NCBI RefSeq assembly: GCF_003952485.1
Contig: NZ_CP034447.1
Coordinates: 6,276,501 to 6,340,500 of the forward strand
Source of the DNA: Mesorhizobium sp. M1E.F.Ca.ET.045.02.1.1
GTDB taxonomy: Bacteria; Pseudomonadota; Alphaproteobacteria; Rhizobiales; Rhizobiaceae
Direction of reading: 5' to 3'
Length of the DNA: 64,000 nt
Position numbers and translations under genes: made by a program. Below, in pieces: positions 9,209 to 16,574 of the stretch (its first letter is position 1; every line of letters begins with the position of its first letter). The notes beneath the pieces were generated by a model, which had not been told where the DNA came from, searched no databases, and worked only from the letters and a program-made list of their open reading frames with translations.

Positions 9209-9364
9209 CTTGGCGACCAAGGCGCGGGCCGCAATACCTTCTTGCGGCAGTCGAGACAATGGCAGATGCCGACCCCGTATGAGCGACCGGACGCCACAAG
9301 TCGAACATTGCCGTTGAGCCGGATAGCCCGTGTAACTGAATAGTGGAGCTGCGCCCTTGGGACG

Positions 9365-9637
9365 TCAGCCCTTCAGCGAATTGCTGTAGACCTGGACGCC
9401 GACGCGCTCGTTGCGGCGCCAGCGCACCACGGCGCGGTAGACGGCATCGTCGTCAGGGACAATGAGCGTGAAGCGGTCCGGCAGTTCCGCCTGCGCACCG
9501 ACACGCAACTCGGCGCCATGTTCGTGCTGGTTGCGGATGGAGCACCTGATGCTGGCGTCGCCGGTGACGATCGTGGCCTCCTTCAGCACGAACTCTCGCG
9601 CAAAAAGACGGCGCTCGACGTGGGGAAAAGTGGCCAT
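9365..9637 (-). CDS. PilZ domain protein
   Basis: 90 residues that make up a single PilZ-like beta-barrel: ERRLFAREFVLKEATI, CSIRNQHEHGAELRV, AVYRAVVRWRRNERVGVQV. In canonical PilZ proteins RxxxR and (D/N)xSxxG bind cyclic di-GMP. Here the first motif is RRLFAR and the second is NQHEHG, so the second is weakly conserved and c-di-GMP binding is uncertain. Such short, degenerate PilZ proteins are frequent in Mesorhizobium. It stands alone, between the deaminase and marR genes, with 150-base gaps on each side. Confidence 0.75.
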   Translation of the reverse strand: MATFPHVERRLFAREFVLKEATIVTGDASIRCSIRNQHEHGAELRVGAQAELPDRFTLIVPDDDAVYRAVVRWRRNERVGVQVYSNSLKG

Positions 9638-9800
9638 GATATACTCGTCCCGAAACTTCCTCGACGGGGCTCAGCCTCCCCTGCCCAGACGCCGCACCAT
9701 AGCAGCAAGGCGTTTCCGTTCCGTTAGCGCTTTCTAATCGCAGCCGGCTCGGGCGGTCCCGTTTCCGCACACCGCGCCGCCTGCCGTCGAACCATAGCGA

Positions 9801-10280
9801 TCAGGTCTGCTCTCCAGCATTTTTTTCATCGCCTTCGAACTTCTTCCGCAGCGCCTTCATGACGCGGCCGGCCGTCCGGATGTCTTCGAGGGGAAACCCG
9901 TCCGCGAGCGCGTTGACCCGTGGGTCGTACAAGCCGATGGCGTCGTCGTATGTCTGCTGTCCCCTATCGGTCAGCACGACAAGGTGCGCGCGGCGGTGAT
10001 GCGGATTGGGCTCGAACCGGACGACCCCTTCCGCCACCAAGTCGTTGACGATGCGCTGCACATTCTGGCGGTTGGCGCCAAGATCGCGCGCGAGCCAAGC
10101 CACCGGCTGCGGCCGGTCCGCCGCAACGATGGCACCCAATATCTGCCAGCGGGCGCTTGTGAGCCCCAGCGGCGCCACAAGCCTGTCGCCCCAGGTCAAG
10201 ATCAGGTTGTTGACCCTGAACAGGTCGAGAATGAGGTCGGTCAAGGCATCGCCAGTGAGGGTTCGCCTGCTTGCATCCAT
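9801..10280 (-). CDS. MarR family transcriptional regulator
   Basis: About 159 residues with the MarR winged helix: GLTSARWQILGAI, VAWLARDLGANRQNVQRIVN and the wing EGVVRFEPNPHHRRAHLVVLT. It lies divergent from the (frameshifted) monooxygenase gene and a membrane-protein gene. The frame is open up to an ATG at 10310, but that codon is buried in a palindrome and has no ribosome site, whereas the ATG at 10280 (MDASRRT) follows GGTGACGA, so I prefer it. With that start the palindrome lies just upstream of the gene, as expected for autoregulation. Confidence 0.85.
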   Translation of the reverse strand: MDASRRTLTGDALTDLILDLFRVNNLILTWGDRLVAPLGLTSARWQILGAIVAADRPQPVAWLARDLGANRQNVQRIVNDLVAEGVVRFEPNPHHRRAHLVVLTDRGQQTYDDAIGLYDPRVNALADGFPLEDIRTAGRVMKALRKKFEGDEKNAGEQT

Positions 10281-10300
10281 TTCGTCACCATAGAATTTAT

Positions 10301-10354
10301 TTGACATCATAATGTCAATTAGATAGGGATCGATCGTACCAGATTGACATCATA
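10301..10354. promoter_or_regulatory. Likely MarR operators between the divergent genes
   Basis: TTGACATCATAATGTCAA at 10301-10318 is a palindrome with perfect 7-base arms. The same eleven bases TTGACATCATA occur again at 10344-10354, 43 bases further, i.e. about four helical turns. The pair sits between marR and the ABM gene and would let a MarR dimer control both directions. Binding is inferred from position and symmetry. Confidence 0.6.
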
Positions 10355-10377
10355 TAACCAAATTGTTGGAGACTGTC

Positions 10378-10747
10378 ATGTCCCATAGGCGTCCTCTTGA
10401 TCCCGCCTTCCCGATCGAACGCCAGCTCGGCCTCGAAGCCGCCCCCCTCGTGCTCGTGAAATGTCTTCACGCTGGACAACGCGGACGAGCCGACCTTCCT
10501 CCAGGCCTGGGAGAAGGATGCGAATTTCATGAAGCGGCAGCCGGGCTTCATCTCGACCCAGCTACACCGGGCGATCGGCGAGAGTCCGACTTATCTGAAC
10601 TATGCAGTCTGGGAATCGACCGCGGACTTCAGGGCCGCGTTCACGCATCCGGAGTTCGTTGCAAAACTCTCGGCCTATCCATCCTCGGCAGTCGCCATGC
10701 CGCATCTCTTCCAGAAGGTCGGGGTGCCGGGCATCTGCGTCGCCTAG
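10378..10747 (+). pseudogene. Antibiotic biosynthesis monooxygenase (ABM) family gene, frameshifted
   Basis: Two overlapping frames together give one ABM-family protein of about 122 residues. Frame one from ATG 10378 (ribosome site GGAGA) reads MSHRRPLDPAFPIERQLGLE...APLVLV; the other frame continues NVFTLDNADEPTFLQAWEKD...QPGFISTQLHRA...YAVWESTADFRAAF and ends at TAG 10745-10747. The switch is at the AAA of 10459-10461, where one extra A breaks the frame. The family acts as small heme- or cofactor-free monooxygenases or quinol-type oxidases; a MarR-controlled copy would fit a role in handling reactive small molecules. Either a true one-base insertion or a sequence error. Confidence 0.8.
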
Positions 10748-10757
10748 AGGAAAAGCC

Positions 10758-11228
10758 ATGACCAAGCTCATCCATCCGGTGGCCGGCACACTCGCGCTCC
10801 TCACGATCGCGACCTTCTGGCTGTCGACGGCATTCAGCGAACTGTTTGCGTCCGAGGCAACCGTCATCGCGGTCAAGACGGCCATACCGTGGGGTCTCCT
10901 CTTGCTTATCCCCATGTTGGCGGTGACAGGAGGCTCGGGCTTCGCCTTGGCGAAGGGTGTGCGAACCGGCGTGATCGGCAAGAAGCTGAAGCGAATGCCG
11001 CTCATTGCCGCGAACGGTCTTCTGGTTCTCATCCCGGCGGCGCTGTTCCTCGCCTCCAAGGCCAAGGCAGGAGAGTTCGATACCGCCTTCTACGCGGTGC
11101 AGGCGCTGGAGCTGATAGCGGGCGCGACGAACATCACGCTGCTCGGTCTCAACATGCGCGACGGCATGAAGCTCACGCGGCGGCGGCGGAAACCTTCTTC
11201 GTCCTCGCAGGCGGCCGGCTCGAGCTAG
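10758..11228 (+). CDS. Four-helix membrane protein of unknown function
   Basis: 156 residues with hydrophobic segments near 8-24, 38-58, 74-92 and 105-128 and a basic, serine-rich tail (RRRRKPSSSSQAAGSS). The ribosome site AGAGGA overlaps the stop of the ABM gene, so the two are co-transcribed and probably share MarR control. I do not recognise a named family; similar small membrane proteins are found next to ABM genes. Its stop codon and that of the convergent exporter gene share a CTAG on opposite strands (11225-11228). Confidence 0.75.
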   Translation: MTKLIHPVAGTLALLTIATFWLSTAFSELFASEATVIAVKTAIPWGLLLLIPMLAVTGGSGFALAKGVRTGVIGKKLKRMPLIAANGLLVLIPAALFLASKAKAGEFDTAFYAVQALELIAGATNITLLGLNMRDGMKLTRRRRKPSSSSQAAGSS

Positions 11229-11941
11229 ATACCGAACGCTTGGTGCAGCGCCGCGCCGATGAGGATCAGCCCGGTCGCGACCTCCAGAAGCGTCGCGACG
11301 GCCGCTGTGCTCGACCCAAACCGGTCGAGGACAGCGACGGAGCCTTTGCGGAACAGGACCGCAAGGGCGACGACGATGCCAAGGGTAATCGCCACACCCG
11401 CCATCATCGCGACCGCGAAGACGAGGCCTGCCCATGGCACTCCGCGCGCAATCGCGAAAGTCATCACGAAAAGCGTCAGCGGACACGGGATGAGCCCCGC
11501 CATGACACCAACCGCTTCGCCTTCATGGGCAGTATGTTGGTGTCGGCCGCGCAGCGCGCGCCAGATCATCCAGACGCCGACGAGCCCGAGCAGCCCGCGG
11601 CTGAGGGCTTCCAGCGCCGGAGCGCGGCCGACGCTGCCCAGCGCGATCGAGACCAACGGCAACGCCAGCAGCGCAATCAGGACGGCAAGCGCGATATGCG
11701 TGAGGGAAAGCGCCAGCGATACCAGCAATCCACGCGACAGCCTCACCTGCGAGCCGGCGACATAGGCGGCAAGCAGCGTCTTGCTGTGGCCCGGCGTCAG
11801 CGCATGGGCGGCGCCAAACACCACACCCATCGGCAGCACGGCAAAAAGGGCGGGCCAACTGCCATCGGCGGCGAAGGATTTGAGATGCTGCGCCACCGCC
11901 AGATAGATTTCGCGCTGGTAATCAAAGAGCGCTTGTATCAT
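11225..11941 (-). CDS. Nickel/cobalt exporter, RcnA/NicO-like
   Basis: 238 residues, about six membrane segments. GAAHALTPGHSKTLLAAYVA near residue 45 and GLIPCPLTLFVM near 145 are the metal-site signatures of the RcnA/NicO (HisG-type) nickel-cobalt transporter family, which exports Ni2+ or Co2+. A His-containing loop, RGRHQHTAHEGE, precedes the second motif. Its ATG at 11941 overlaps the dmeF stop (ATGA), so it is translationally coupled as the third gene of a dmeR-dmeF operon. Slightly shorter than typical RcnA but it covers the full domain. Confidence 0.85.
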   Translation of the reverse strand: MIQALFDYQREIYLAVAQHLKSFAADGSWPALFAVLPMGVVFGAAHALTPGHSKTLLAAYVAGSQVRLSRGLLVSLALSLTHIALAVLIALLALPLVSIALGSVGRAPALEALSRGLLGLVGVWMIWRALRGRHQHTAHEGEAVGVMAGLIPCPLTLFVMTFAIARGVPWAGLVFAVAMMAGVAITLGIVVALAVLFRKGSVAVLDRFGSSTAAVATLLEVATGLILIGAALHQAFGI

Positions 11942-13266
11942 CCATGCGCGTGCCCGTGACGGTGGCCGTCCGGCTCGGCCATGGCGAAGGGCAGATCCTC
12001 GCTGTCGGCGCCGGCCACCAGTTGCAGCCTGGCGCTGAATTCATGCGGCTCGGCCGGAGCGACCAGGCTCTGCAGATAATGGTGGTCGCCGCCGAGCGGC
12101 GACAGCGGCAGGCGCTCGACCCCGCCACCCGACCGCTCGATGGCGATGTTCGCCCGCAGGCCCTCGGCGTGGCGCGAGAGCCGCAGGCGCATGCGCTCGC
12201 CCTGCGGCGTGTCGACGATCTCCAGGAGCCCGCTGGCGAGCTTGCCGGACACCAGGAACGGGTCGGGCGCGTGATGGTGGCCACCTTCGGCCTGCGCCCC
12301 GGCAAAGCGCACCGTGACGACATCGAGGGCCGGGATGTGCGCGAAAAGCTCGGCTCTCAGCGACGCGGCGATGTTGTTCGCGGCGGCGAGCAGCAGCCCG
12401 TCATTGACAGCGATCGCCACGTCGACATGCAGCTTGTGGCCTAGCCACCGGGCCTTCGCCTCGACCAACTTGTCGATGCCCGCGACATGTTCGGCCGCGT
12501 GGTGGATTTCGGCGACGAGGCCGGGCTCCACCCCGTCCAGCATACGGGTCAGCACCGAGCGCGCCGACTGCCAGACGATGCCGAAAATGGCGAGGGTGAT
12601 GATGAGGCCGATGATCGGGTCCGCCAGCGGAAAGCCGAGCCAGACGCCGATCGCGCCGATGACGACGGCGAGGCTGGTCAAGCCGTCGGTGCGGGCGTGA
12701 TAGCCGTCGGCGATCAGCGCGGCGCTGTTGATCTCACGGCCGACGCGGATCCGGAATACGGCCACCGCCTCGTTGCCGAGGAAGCCGATGATGCCGGCAG
12801 CGGCAAGCCAGCCGAGGAACCGCACCGGCTGGGGGTTGAGCAGGCGGTCGATCGCCTCGTATCCGGCGACCAAGGCGCTCGCCAGGATGATGAGCACGAT
12901 GGCGATGCCGGCGAGGTCCTCGACGCGGCCGAGGCCATAGGTGAAGGTCCTGGTCGGCTTGCGGCGCGCCAGCGCGAAGGCGATCCAGAGCGGTATGGCG
13001 GTGGTCGCGTCGGCAACGTTGTGGATGGTGTCGGCGAGCAGTGCCACGCTGCCCGAAAATACGACGACGACAAGTTGCAGCGCGGCCGTGAGCGCCAGGA
13101 TCACGAACGACCATTTGATCGCCCAGATGCCGTGATCGGTCGTCGCGATCGTGGCGTCGATCACGCCATGCGTATGGCTGTGCGGACCGTGATGATCATG
13201 GCCGTGCCCGCCATGGCCATGACCATGTGACCCGAACCCGAACCAATCCAGAATTCTTGCCCACAT
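11938..13266 (-). CDS. dmeF: Cation diffusion facilitator, DmeF-like Co/Ni efflux
   Basis: 442 residues. A His-rich cytosolic N-terminus (SHGHGHGGHGHDHHG) is followed by six membrane helices; the metal sites are visible in ALLADTIHNVADA (helix II) and ALIADGYHARTDGLTS (helix V, HxxxD). A cytoplasmic dimerisation domain follows, and then an unusual extension of about 130 residues with further His (GGHHHAPD, GHRHGHAHG). This organisation matches DmeF of rhizobia and Cupriavidus, proton-driven cobalt/nickel exporters in the inner membrane. Seven bases separate it from dmeR upstream, and it overlaps the RcnA-like gene downstream. Confidence 0.88.
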   Translation of the reverse strand: MWARILDWFGFGSHGHGHGGHGHDHHGPHSHTHGVIDATIATTDHGIWAIKWSFVILALTAALQLVVVVFSGSVALLADTIHNVADATTAIPLWIAFALARRKPTRTFTYGLGRVEDLAGIAIVLIILASALVAGYEAIDRLLNPQPVRFLGWLAAAGIIGFLGNEAVAVFRIRVGREINSAALIADGYHARTDGLTSLAVVIGAIGVWLGFPLADPIIGLIITLAIFGIVWQSARSVLTRMLDGVEPGLVAEIHHAAEHVAGIDKLVEAKARWLGHKLHVDVAIAVNDGLLLAAANNIAASLRAELFAHIPALDVVTVRFAGAQAEGGHHHAPDPFLVSGKLASGLLEIVDTPQGERMRLRLSRHAEGLRANIAIERSGGGVERLPLSPLGGDHHYLQSLVAPAEPHEFSARLQLVAGADSEDLPFAMAEPDGHRHGHAHG

Positions 13267-13273
13267 GGCGGCC

Positions 13274-13531
13274 TCACAGATATTTGGTGAGCTGCTTCAG
13301 TTCCTTGAGCATATCCCTGGTCGGCTCGCCGCCTTCGACCAGGCAATGCTCCATATGATCGTGGATCAGTTCGCGCTTGGCGTTGCCGACCGCGCTTTCG
13401 ACGGCATGAAGCTGTTGCGCGAGGTCCTGGCAGGAACGCCCCTGCTCGAACATGGTGAGCACGGCGGCCAGATGGCCGTGTGCGCGCTTGAGCCGGGCGA
13501 TGATATCGGGATGCGAGCTGTGTATCGTCAT
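13274..13531 (-). CDS. dmeR: RcnR/CsoR family metal-sensing repressor, DmeR-like
   Basis: 85-residue all-helical repressor. It starts MTIHSSHPDIIARLKRAHGH and carries the His/Cys metal-binding fingerprint of the RcnR group: His near the N-terminus (HSSHP), Cys in GRSCQDLAQQLHAVESAV, and His residues in LIHDHMEHCL. Such proteins release DNA when they bind Ni2+ or Co2+. It is the first gene of the efflux operon and has a palindromic operator directly in front of it, consistent with the DmeRF system described in Rhizobium leguminosarum. The ribosome site AGGA lies inside the operator arm. Confidence 0.9.
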   Translation of the reverse strand: MTIHSSHPDIIARLKRAHGHLAAVLTMFEQGRSCQDLAQQLHAVESAVGNAKRELIHDHMEHCLVEGGEPTRDMLKELKQLTKYL

Positions 13532-13536
13532 GATCG

Positions 13537-13562
13537 ATATCCTATCCCCCAGGGTAGGATAT
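13537..13562. promoter_or_regulatory. dmeR operator palindrome
   Basis: A 26-base interrupted palindrome with perfect 8-base arms ATATCCTA / TAGGATAT around a C/G-rich centre (CCCCCAGGG). An AT-armed site with a poly-C/G core is characteristic of RcnR/InrS/DmeR-type binding sites. It ends five bases before the dmeR start codon, and the AGGA of its right arm serves as the ribosome site, so a bound repressor would cover it. Confidence 0.75.
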
Positions 13563-13699
13563 TACAATGGACCACCAGAGCCGCTGCCGACGCCTAACGG
13601 ATTGGCCGCGGGTCTCGAGCGTCTGTCAGAACATCGCTTGGGAACAACTCGGAACCATGCCGTCGCGCGCGCCTTTCTTCTGGCAGGAGGAATATTCCG

Positions 13700-13906
13700 A
13701 TGTCAGGCAATGAAAGCTCACGCGATGCCACTGATCACCTCTCGATCGGCGAGGATTTCGACGTCGCCCATTTCGCGAGGAAGTTCCAGCTTACGATCCC
13801 TGAGGCTCGGCAACTCTTTGCCAAATACGGCAATGATCGCGCGGTGCTGGAGCGCGAAGCCCACGCGCTTGGTTCACGCTCGAACGGCGACGACACGACG
13901 GACTAG
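13700..13906 (+). CDS. Small DUF3606-like protein
   Basis: 68 residues behind a strong AGGAGG ribosome site. The core FDVAHFARKFQLTIPEARQL then KYGNDRAVLEREAHAL resembles DUF3606-type helical proteins and shares the EA..L....GNDRA..E..A signature with the C-terminal part of the DUF2934 protein at 6544-6867. Such small proteins are abundant in Rhizobiales, often stress-induced, and have no known function. Hydrophilic and acidic at both ends, presumably cytosolic. Confidence 0.75.
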   Translation: MSGNESSRDATDHLSIGEDFDVAHFARKFQLTIPEARQLFAKYGNDRAVLEREAHALGSRSNGDDTTD

Positions 13907-14002
13907 AGCGCGCACCTGCTTGCTGCCCGCGAAATGCTGCGACATGGGCGATGACGCTGCGCATTCAAAGAGCCGATCATTGCCAGCGGACTTCAAAAGC
14001 CG

Positions 14003-14152
14003 CTAGTGACGCTTGAAGTACTGCACCTCGCGCTCGTGCTTCTCGGCGGCCTCCCGCGACTTGAAGGTGCCGAGGTTGCGGCGCTTGCCTGTCCTCGGAT
14101 CGACCTTGCGCGAATAGAGACGGTATTCGCCGGATTTCAGCTTGCGGATCAT
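14003..14152 (-). CDS. Conserved 49-residue basic protein
   Basis: Short gene read directly from the sequence: MIRKLKSGEYRLYSRK, then DPRTGKRRNLGTF and REAAEKHEREVQYFKRH. An excellent AGGAGG site lies seven bases before the ATG at 14152. The protein is strongly basic, with the strand-strand-helix look of integrase arm-type or AP2-like DNA-binding modules, and I recall similar 49-residue proteins as widespread in rhizobia. The function is unknown; DNA binding is only an inference from composition. A possible EcfG promoter precedes it. Confidence 0.75.
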   Translation of the reverse strand: MIRKLKSGEYRLYSRKVDPRTGKRRNLGTFKSREAAEKHEREVQYFKRH

Positions 14153-14179
14153 GGCAGCCTCCTGTGACTTCGTGACTCT

Positions 14180-14204
14180 AACCTCCGGGGCTGTCCCGGG
14201 TTCC
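14180..14204 (-). promoter_or_regulatory. Possible EcfG/RpoE2 promoter of the 49-residue gene
   Basis: On the minus strand GGAAC (14204-14200) is followed after 18 bases by TT (14181-14180), i.e. GGAAC-N16-GGTT. The RpoE2/EcfG consensus is GGAAC-N16/17-CGTT. It ends 28 bases before the start codon, a suitable distance. General-stress control would fit a small rhizobial protein of this type. Confidence 0.4.
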
Positions 14205-14357
14205 GGCAGGACCGAGCGTGATCCATTTCACGGAAGCGCCAAGCGAAATGTCGGAATCGACGCGCCAGCGACATAATTCGGTCGGATTATTTGTACTCAA
14301 ATGACTTCCGCGACGTTATCTCTGCGTCGCGAGCGTGCAGGACTGGAGGAGGGTGAG

Positions 14358-14540
14358 ATGGTGACGGCGAAGCTTCACGGTGTCGAACTCGTCAAGGGCC
14401 ACAAGTGGACGGTGCGCGTAACCGCCTACGGCACCACGCTGATCTTCCCCTTCGAAGCCGAACAATATGCGCGCTCCTATGCCGACGGACAGGCTTTCCG
14501 CCTCGGCGTCGAAGTGGTCGAGCTGAAGGACTGCGCCTGA
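14358..14540 (+). CDS. Small conserved protein (60 residues)
   Basis: Starts MVTAKLHGVELVKGHKWTVR behind GGAGGAGGG and ends VVELKDCA. It is predicted to form a small beta-rich domain. I do not recognise a named family. The last 88 bases of this gene are present a second time at 17100-17187 on the same strand, with about 95% identity and a different stop codon, so the 3-prime end has been duplicated around the CHAD/phasin genes. The frame is open from 14301, but the ATG at 14358 has the ribosome site. Confidence 0.7.
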   Translation: MVTAKLHGVELVKGHKWTVRVTAYGTTLIFPFEAEQYARSYADGQAFRLGVEVVELKDCA

Positions 14541-14637
14541 GGCTCCTTGCCCGTGCATGCCGCGACCGGAGCGGGTTCAAAACCGGCGGCCATTTGGGCA
14601 CCTGGTCGCGGCACATCCGCTGGGCGCCAAATCGGAC

Positions 14638-14746
14638 CTAAAGCGCGTCGCGATCTTTCAGATTCGCTCCCTGCGCTTTAGGTTTCTTGATTTTACGCAT
14701 GTCTTTGTCCCGAAACCGGTTCCCACTTTCGGGAGACATGCTTTAG
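14638..14746. repeat. Dispersed rhizobial intergenic repeat, two palindromes
   Basis: The first palindrome has perfect arms CCTAAAGCGC (14638-14647) and GCGCTTTAGG (14673-14682). The second runs from GCATGTCTTTGTCCCGAAA to TTTCGGGAGACATGC. This two-hairpin layout is typical of RIME-like intergenic mosaic elements known from rhizobia. It lies between the 60-residue gene and the 3-prime end of the CYTH-CHAD gene and may end transcription from both sides. Confidence 0.75.
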
Positions 14747-14774
14747 TGTCGCGTCGCTTTTGGCTTCCTTCCTC

Positions 14775-16322
14775 TCACTTCCAGAACGGATGGATCCCTT
14801 TTAGGTTTCGCCAAAGGGCCTTTGCGCCGCTCCAGCCATGTTCGGCGCGCGCCTGGCTCGCTCCGATCACCCAGCCGATGGCGCGCTGCGCGGTCGGATC
14901 GCCGGCGGTGGCATCCGTTCCCGGCAGCACCGTTTTGACAGTCGCGGCATCGTTCAAGTCCCCAAGGACCGTCTGAAGTTTCTTCATGCGCTTCAGGAAC
15001 GGATCGACACGCTTTGCCGGGTAGAGCGAAGAGAAGAACTCGACTGCATAGCGCAGTTTCTTGAGTTCCTTGCGCAATTCGTGGCGCTGCTCTGGGTCAA
15101 GCGTCTCAATCCCGCGTGCGCGCTTGCGGACCCGCTTCCAGCGCTTGCCGAGCGCCTGGCCGGCCAACTGGGTGACCGGCTCTGCAAGCCGCGCGGTCTG
15201 GTCGAAATCCTGTGGAACGAGCCAGCCGCGTGTCTCCACGAACCGCGTCAGATCGATGAGGAACGCCTGCACACGCGCCCCGGCAAGCAGCTCGCGAAGG
15301 CGCTGGCGCACTTGCGTTGCCTGCCGTGAGAGCATGCCGGAAAGCGCGGCAAGACCTGGTTCATCCGGATGGGTTCCGGCCTCCCGCTGCACGATGTCGT
15401 TCGTCACCACATCGAGATCCCTTAGCCTCCCGACCTCCTGGCCAATCCAGCGCGCTTCGTCGTTAAGCCGTGTCATTTCCGGGCTCTCCAGCACCGGAGC
15501 GTAGACGGAGAACACGCTGCGCAAGCGGCGCAGGCCGATCCGCAACTGGTGCGGCCCTTCGGAATCCTCCAGCTTTCGGACCACCACGACATTGGTGGCG
15601 ACCTGATCCAGGCACTCGCGCAAAATGTTGCGCGCCGCTTGCTCGGCGATCTCATCCGCATCGATCGCAACATCCTCGGCATTTCGAGGCGCCAGGAGCA
15701 GGTCGATCCGCCCCTCTTCTGCAAGGAGATAGCCGCGCGCCGCCTTGGAAAGCCGCGAGAACCTCAGCCCTCCATCGGGAAACAGCACATGCGCGATCTC
15801 GAACAATCCTGTCGGACTGCCTTCAAGGAGCTCGATCTCCACCTCGCTCAGGTCGGCCGACCGCCCCCCGGCGAGAATCTGGCCGACATCGACGGCCAGC
15901 TCCGCGCGGGTGCCGTCCGCAAGCGACAGTTCGCTGGCGGAACGCTTGATCACCGTCTCACAGACGGGCTGAAGCGGTGCGCCGTTGACGCATTGAAGGA
16001 CCTCGTCGCGCACAGAGGCATCGGGAATCGCTTCAAGGCACACCCGACCTCCCGGCGCCGGGTTTTCCACCTCGCCGACCTGCGAAAGGCCACCGTGCAG
16101 TTCCGCTCTGGTCTTGACGGTCTGGACCCAGCGCCGCCCGTCGCGCCTGAGTCTCAACGCTATCCCCGCCTTCTTCAGCGCGTGTTCTGAGGTATCCAGA
16201 TAGATGCTTCTCAGCGTTTTCGTCGTTGGGCTGCCTTTGGCCAGTCCCGACGCCTTGACGCGCACCCAGAATTCCTTGGGTGACGCTTCGTCGAGGATGA
16301 ATTTCAGCTCGACTTCGCTCAT
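14775..16322 (-). CDS. CYTH and CHAD domain protein (triphosphate/polyphosphate-related)
   Basis: About 515 residues. The N-terminal CYTH domain (residues 1-200) opens with EVELKF, the ExExK-type motif that binds triphosphate and metal, and includes YLDTSEHALKKAGIALRLRR. The C-terminal CHAD domain (about 220-510) is helical with conserved His and basic residues (EGPHQLRIGLRRLRSVFS, HELRKELKKLRYAVEFF). CYTH enzymes hydrolyse inorganic triphosphate or act on triphosphorylated substrates; CHAD domains bind polyphosphate and target granules. The frame is open from 16379, but MSEVELKF at 16322 is the natural start. It is divergent from a phasin gene, suggesting a link to storage granules. Confidence 0.9.
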   Translation of the reverse strand: MSEVELKFILDEASPKEFWVRVKASGLAKGSPTTKTLRSIYLDTSEHALKKAGIALRLRRDGRRWVQTVKTRAELHGGLSQVGEVENPAPGGRVCLEAIPDASVRDEVLQCVNGAPLQPVCETVIKRSASELSLADGTRAELAVDVGQILAGGRSADLSEVEIELLEGSPTGLFEIAHVLFPDGGLRFSRLSKAARGYLLAEEGRIDLLLAPRNAEDVAIDADEIAEQAARNILRECLDQVATNVVVVRKLEDSEGPHQLRIGLRRLRSVFSVYAPVLESPEMTRLNDEARWIGQEVGRLRDLDVVTNDIVQREAGTHPDEPGLAALSGMLSRQATQVRQRLRELLAGARVQAFLIDLTRFVETRGWLVPQDFDQTARLAEPVTQLAGQALGKRWKRVRKRARGIETLDPEQRHELRKELKKLRYAVEFFSSLYPAKRVDPFLKRMKKLQTVLGDLNDAATVKTVLPGTDATAGDPTAQRAIGWVIGASQARAEHGWSGAKALWRNLKGIHPFWK

Positions 16323-16574
16323 GTGACGGATTTGTGCCAGTTCGGTTCCAGTCCTAACCCATCCGGCACGGACCGGCAACTGACCGTGGGGGGCCGGCGC
16401 CCTTCCGGTATGTGGTCGTGATTGTCTTAAGCGCCGTCATGCCCTTGCTGGCCAACCCCTGTTCGTGCAGCCGTTCGCGCAAATTCAGGTAGGCTTCACA
16501 AATCCGTTGCGACGGTTTCGTACATAAGGGAGGGGGCTTGTTTTCGAGACTACTCTCTGGAAGAGGATGGGAAA

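Noticed and set aside
16323..16574. A small protein in the CYTH-CHAD/phasin gap (frame reading ICEAYLNLRERLHEQGLASK on the minus strand)
   Set aside because: It lacks a start with a ribosome site and overlaps the region where both divergent promoters must lie.
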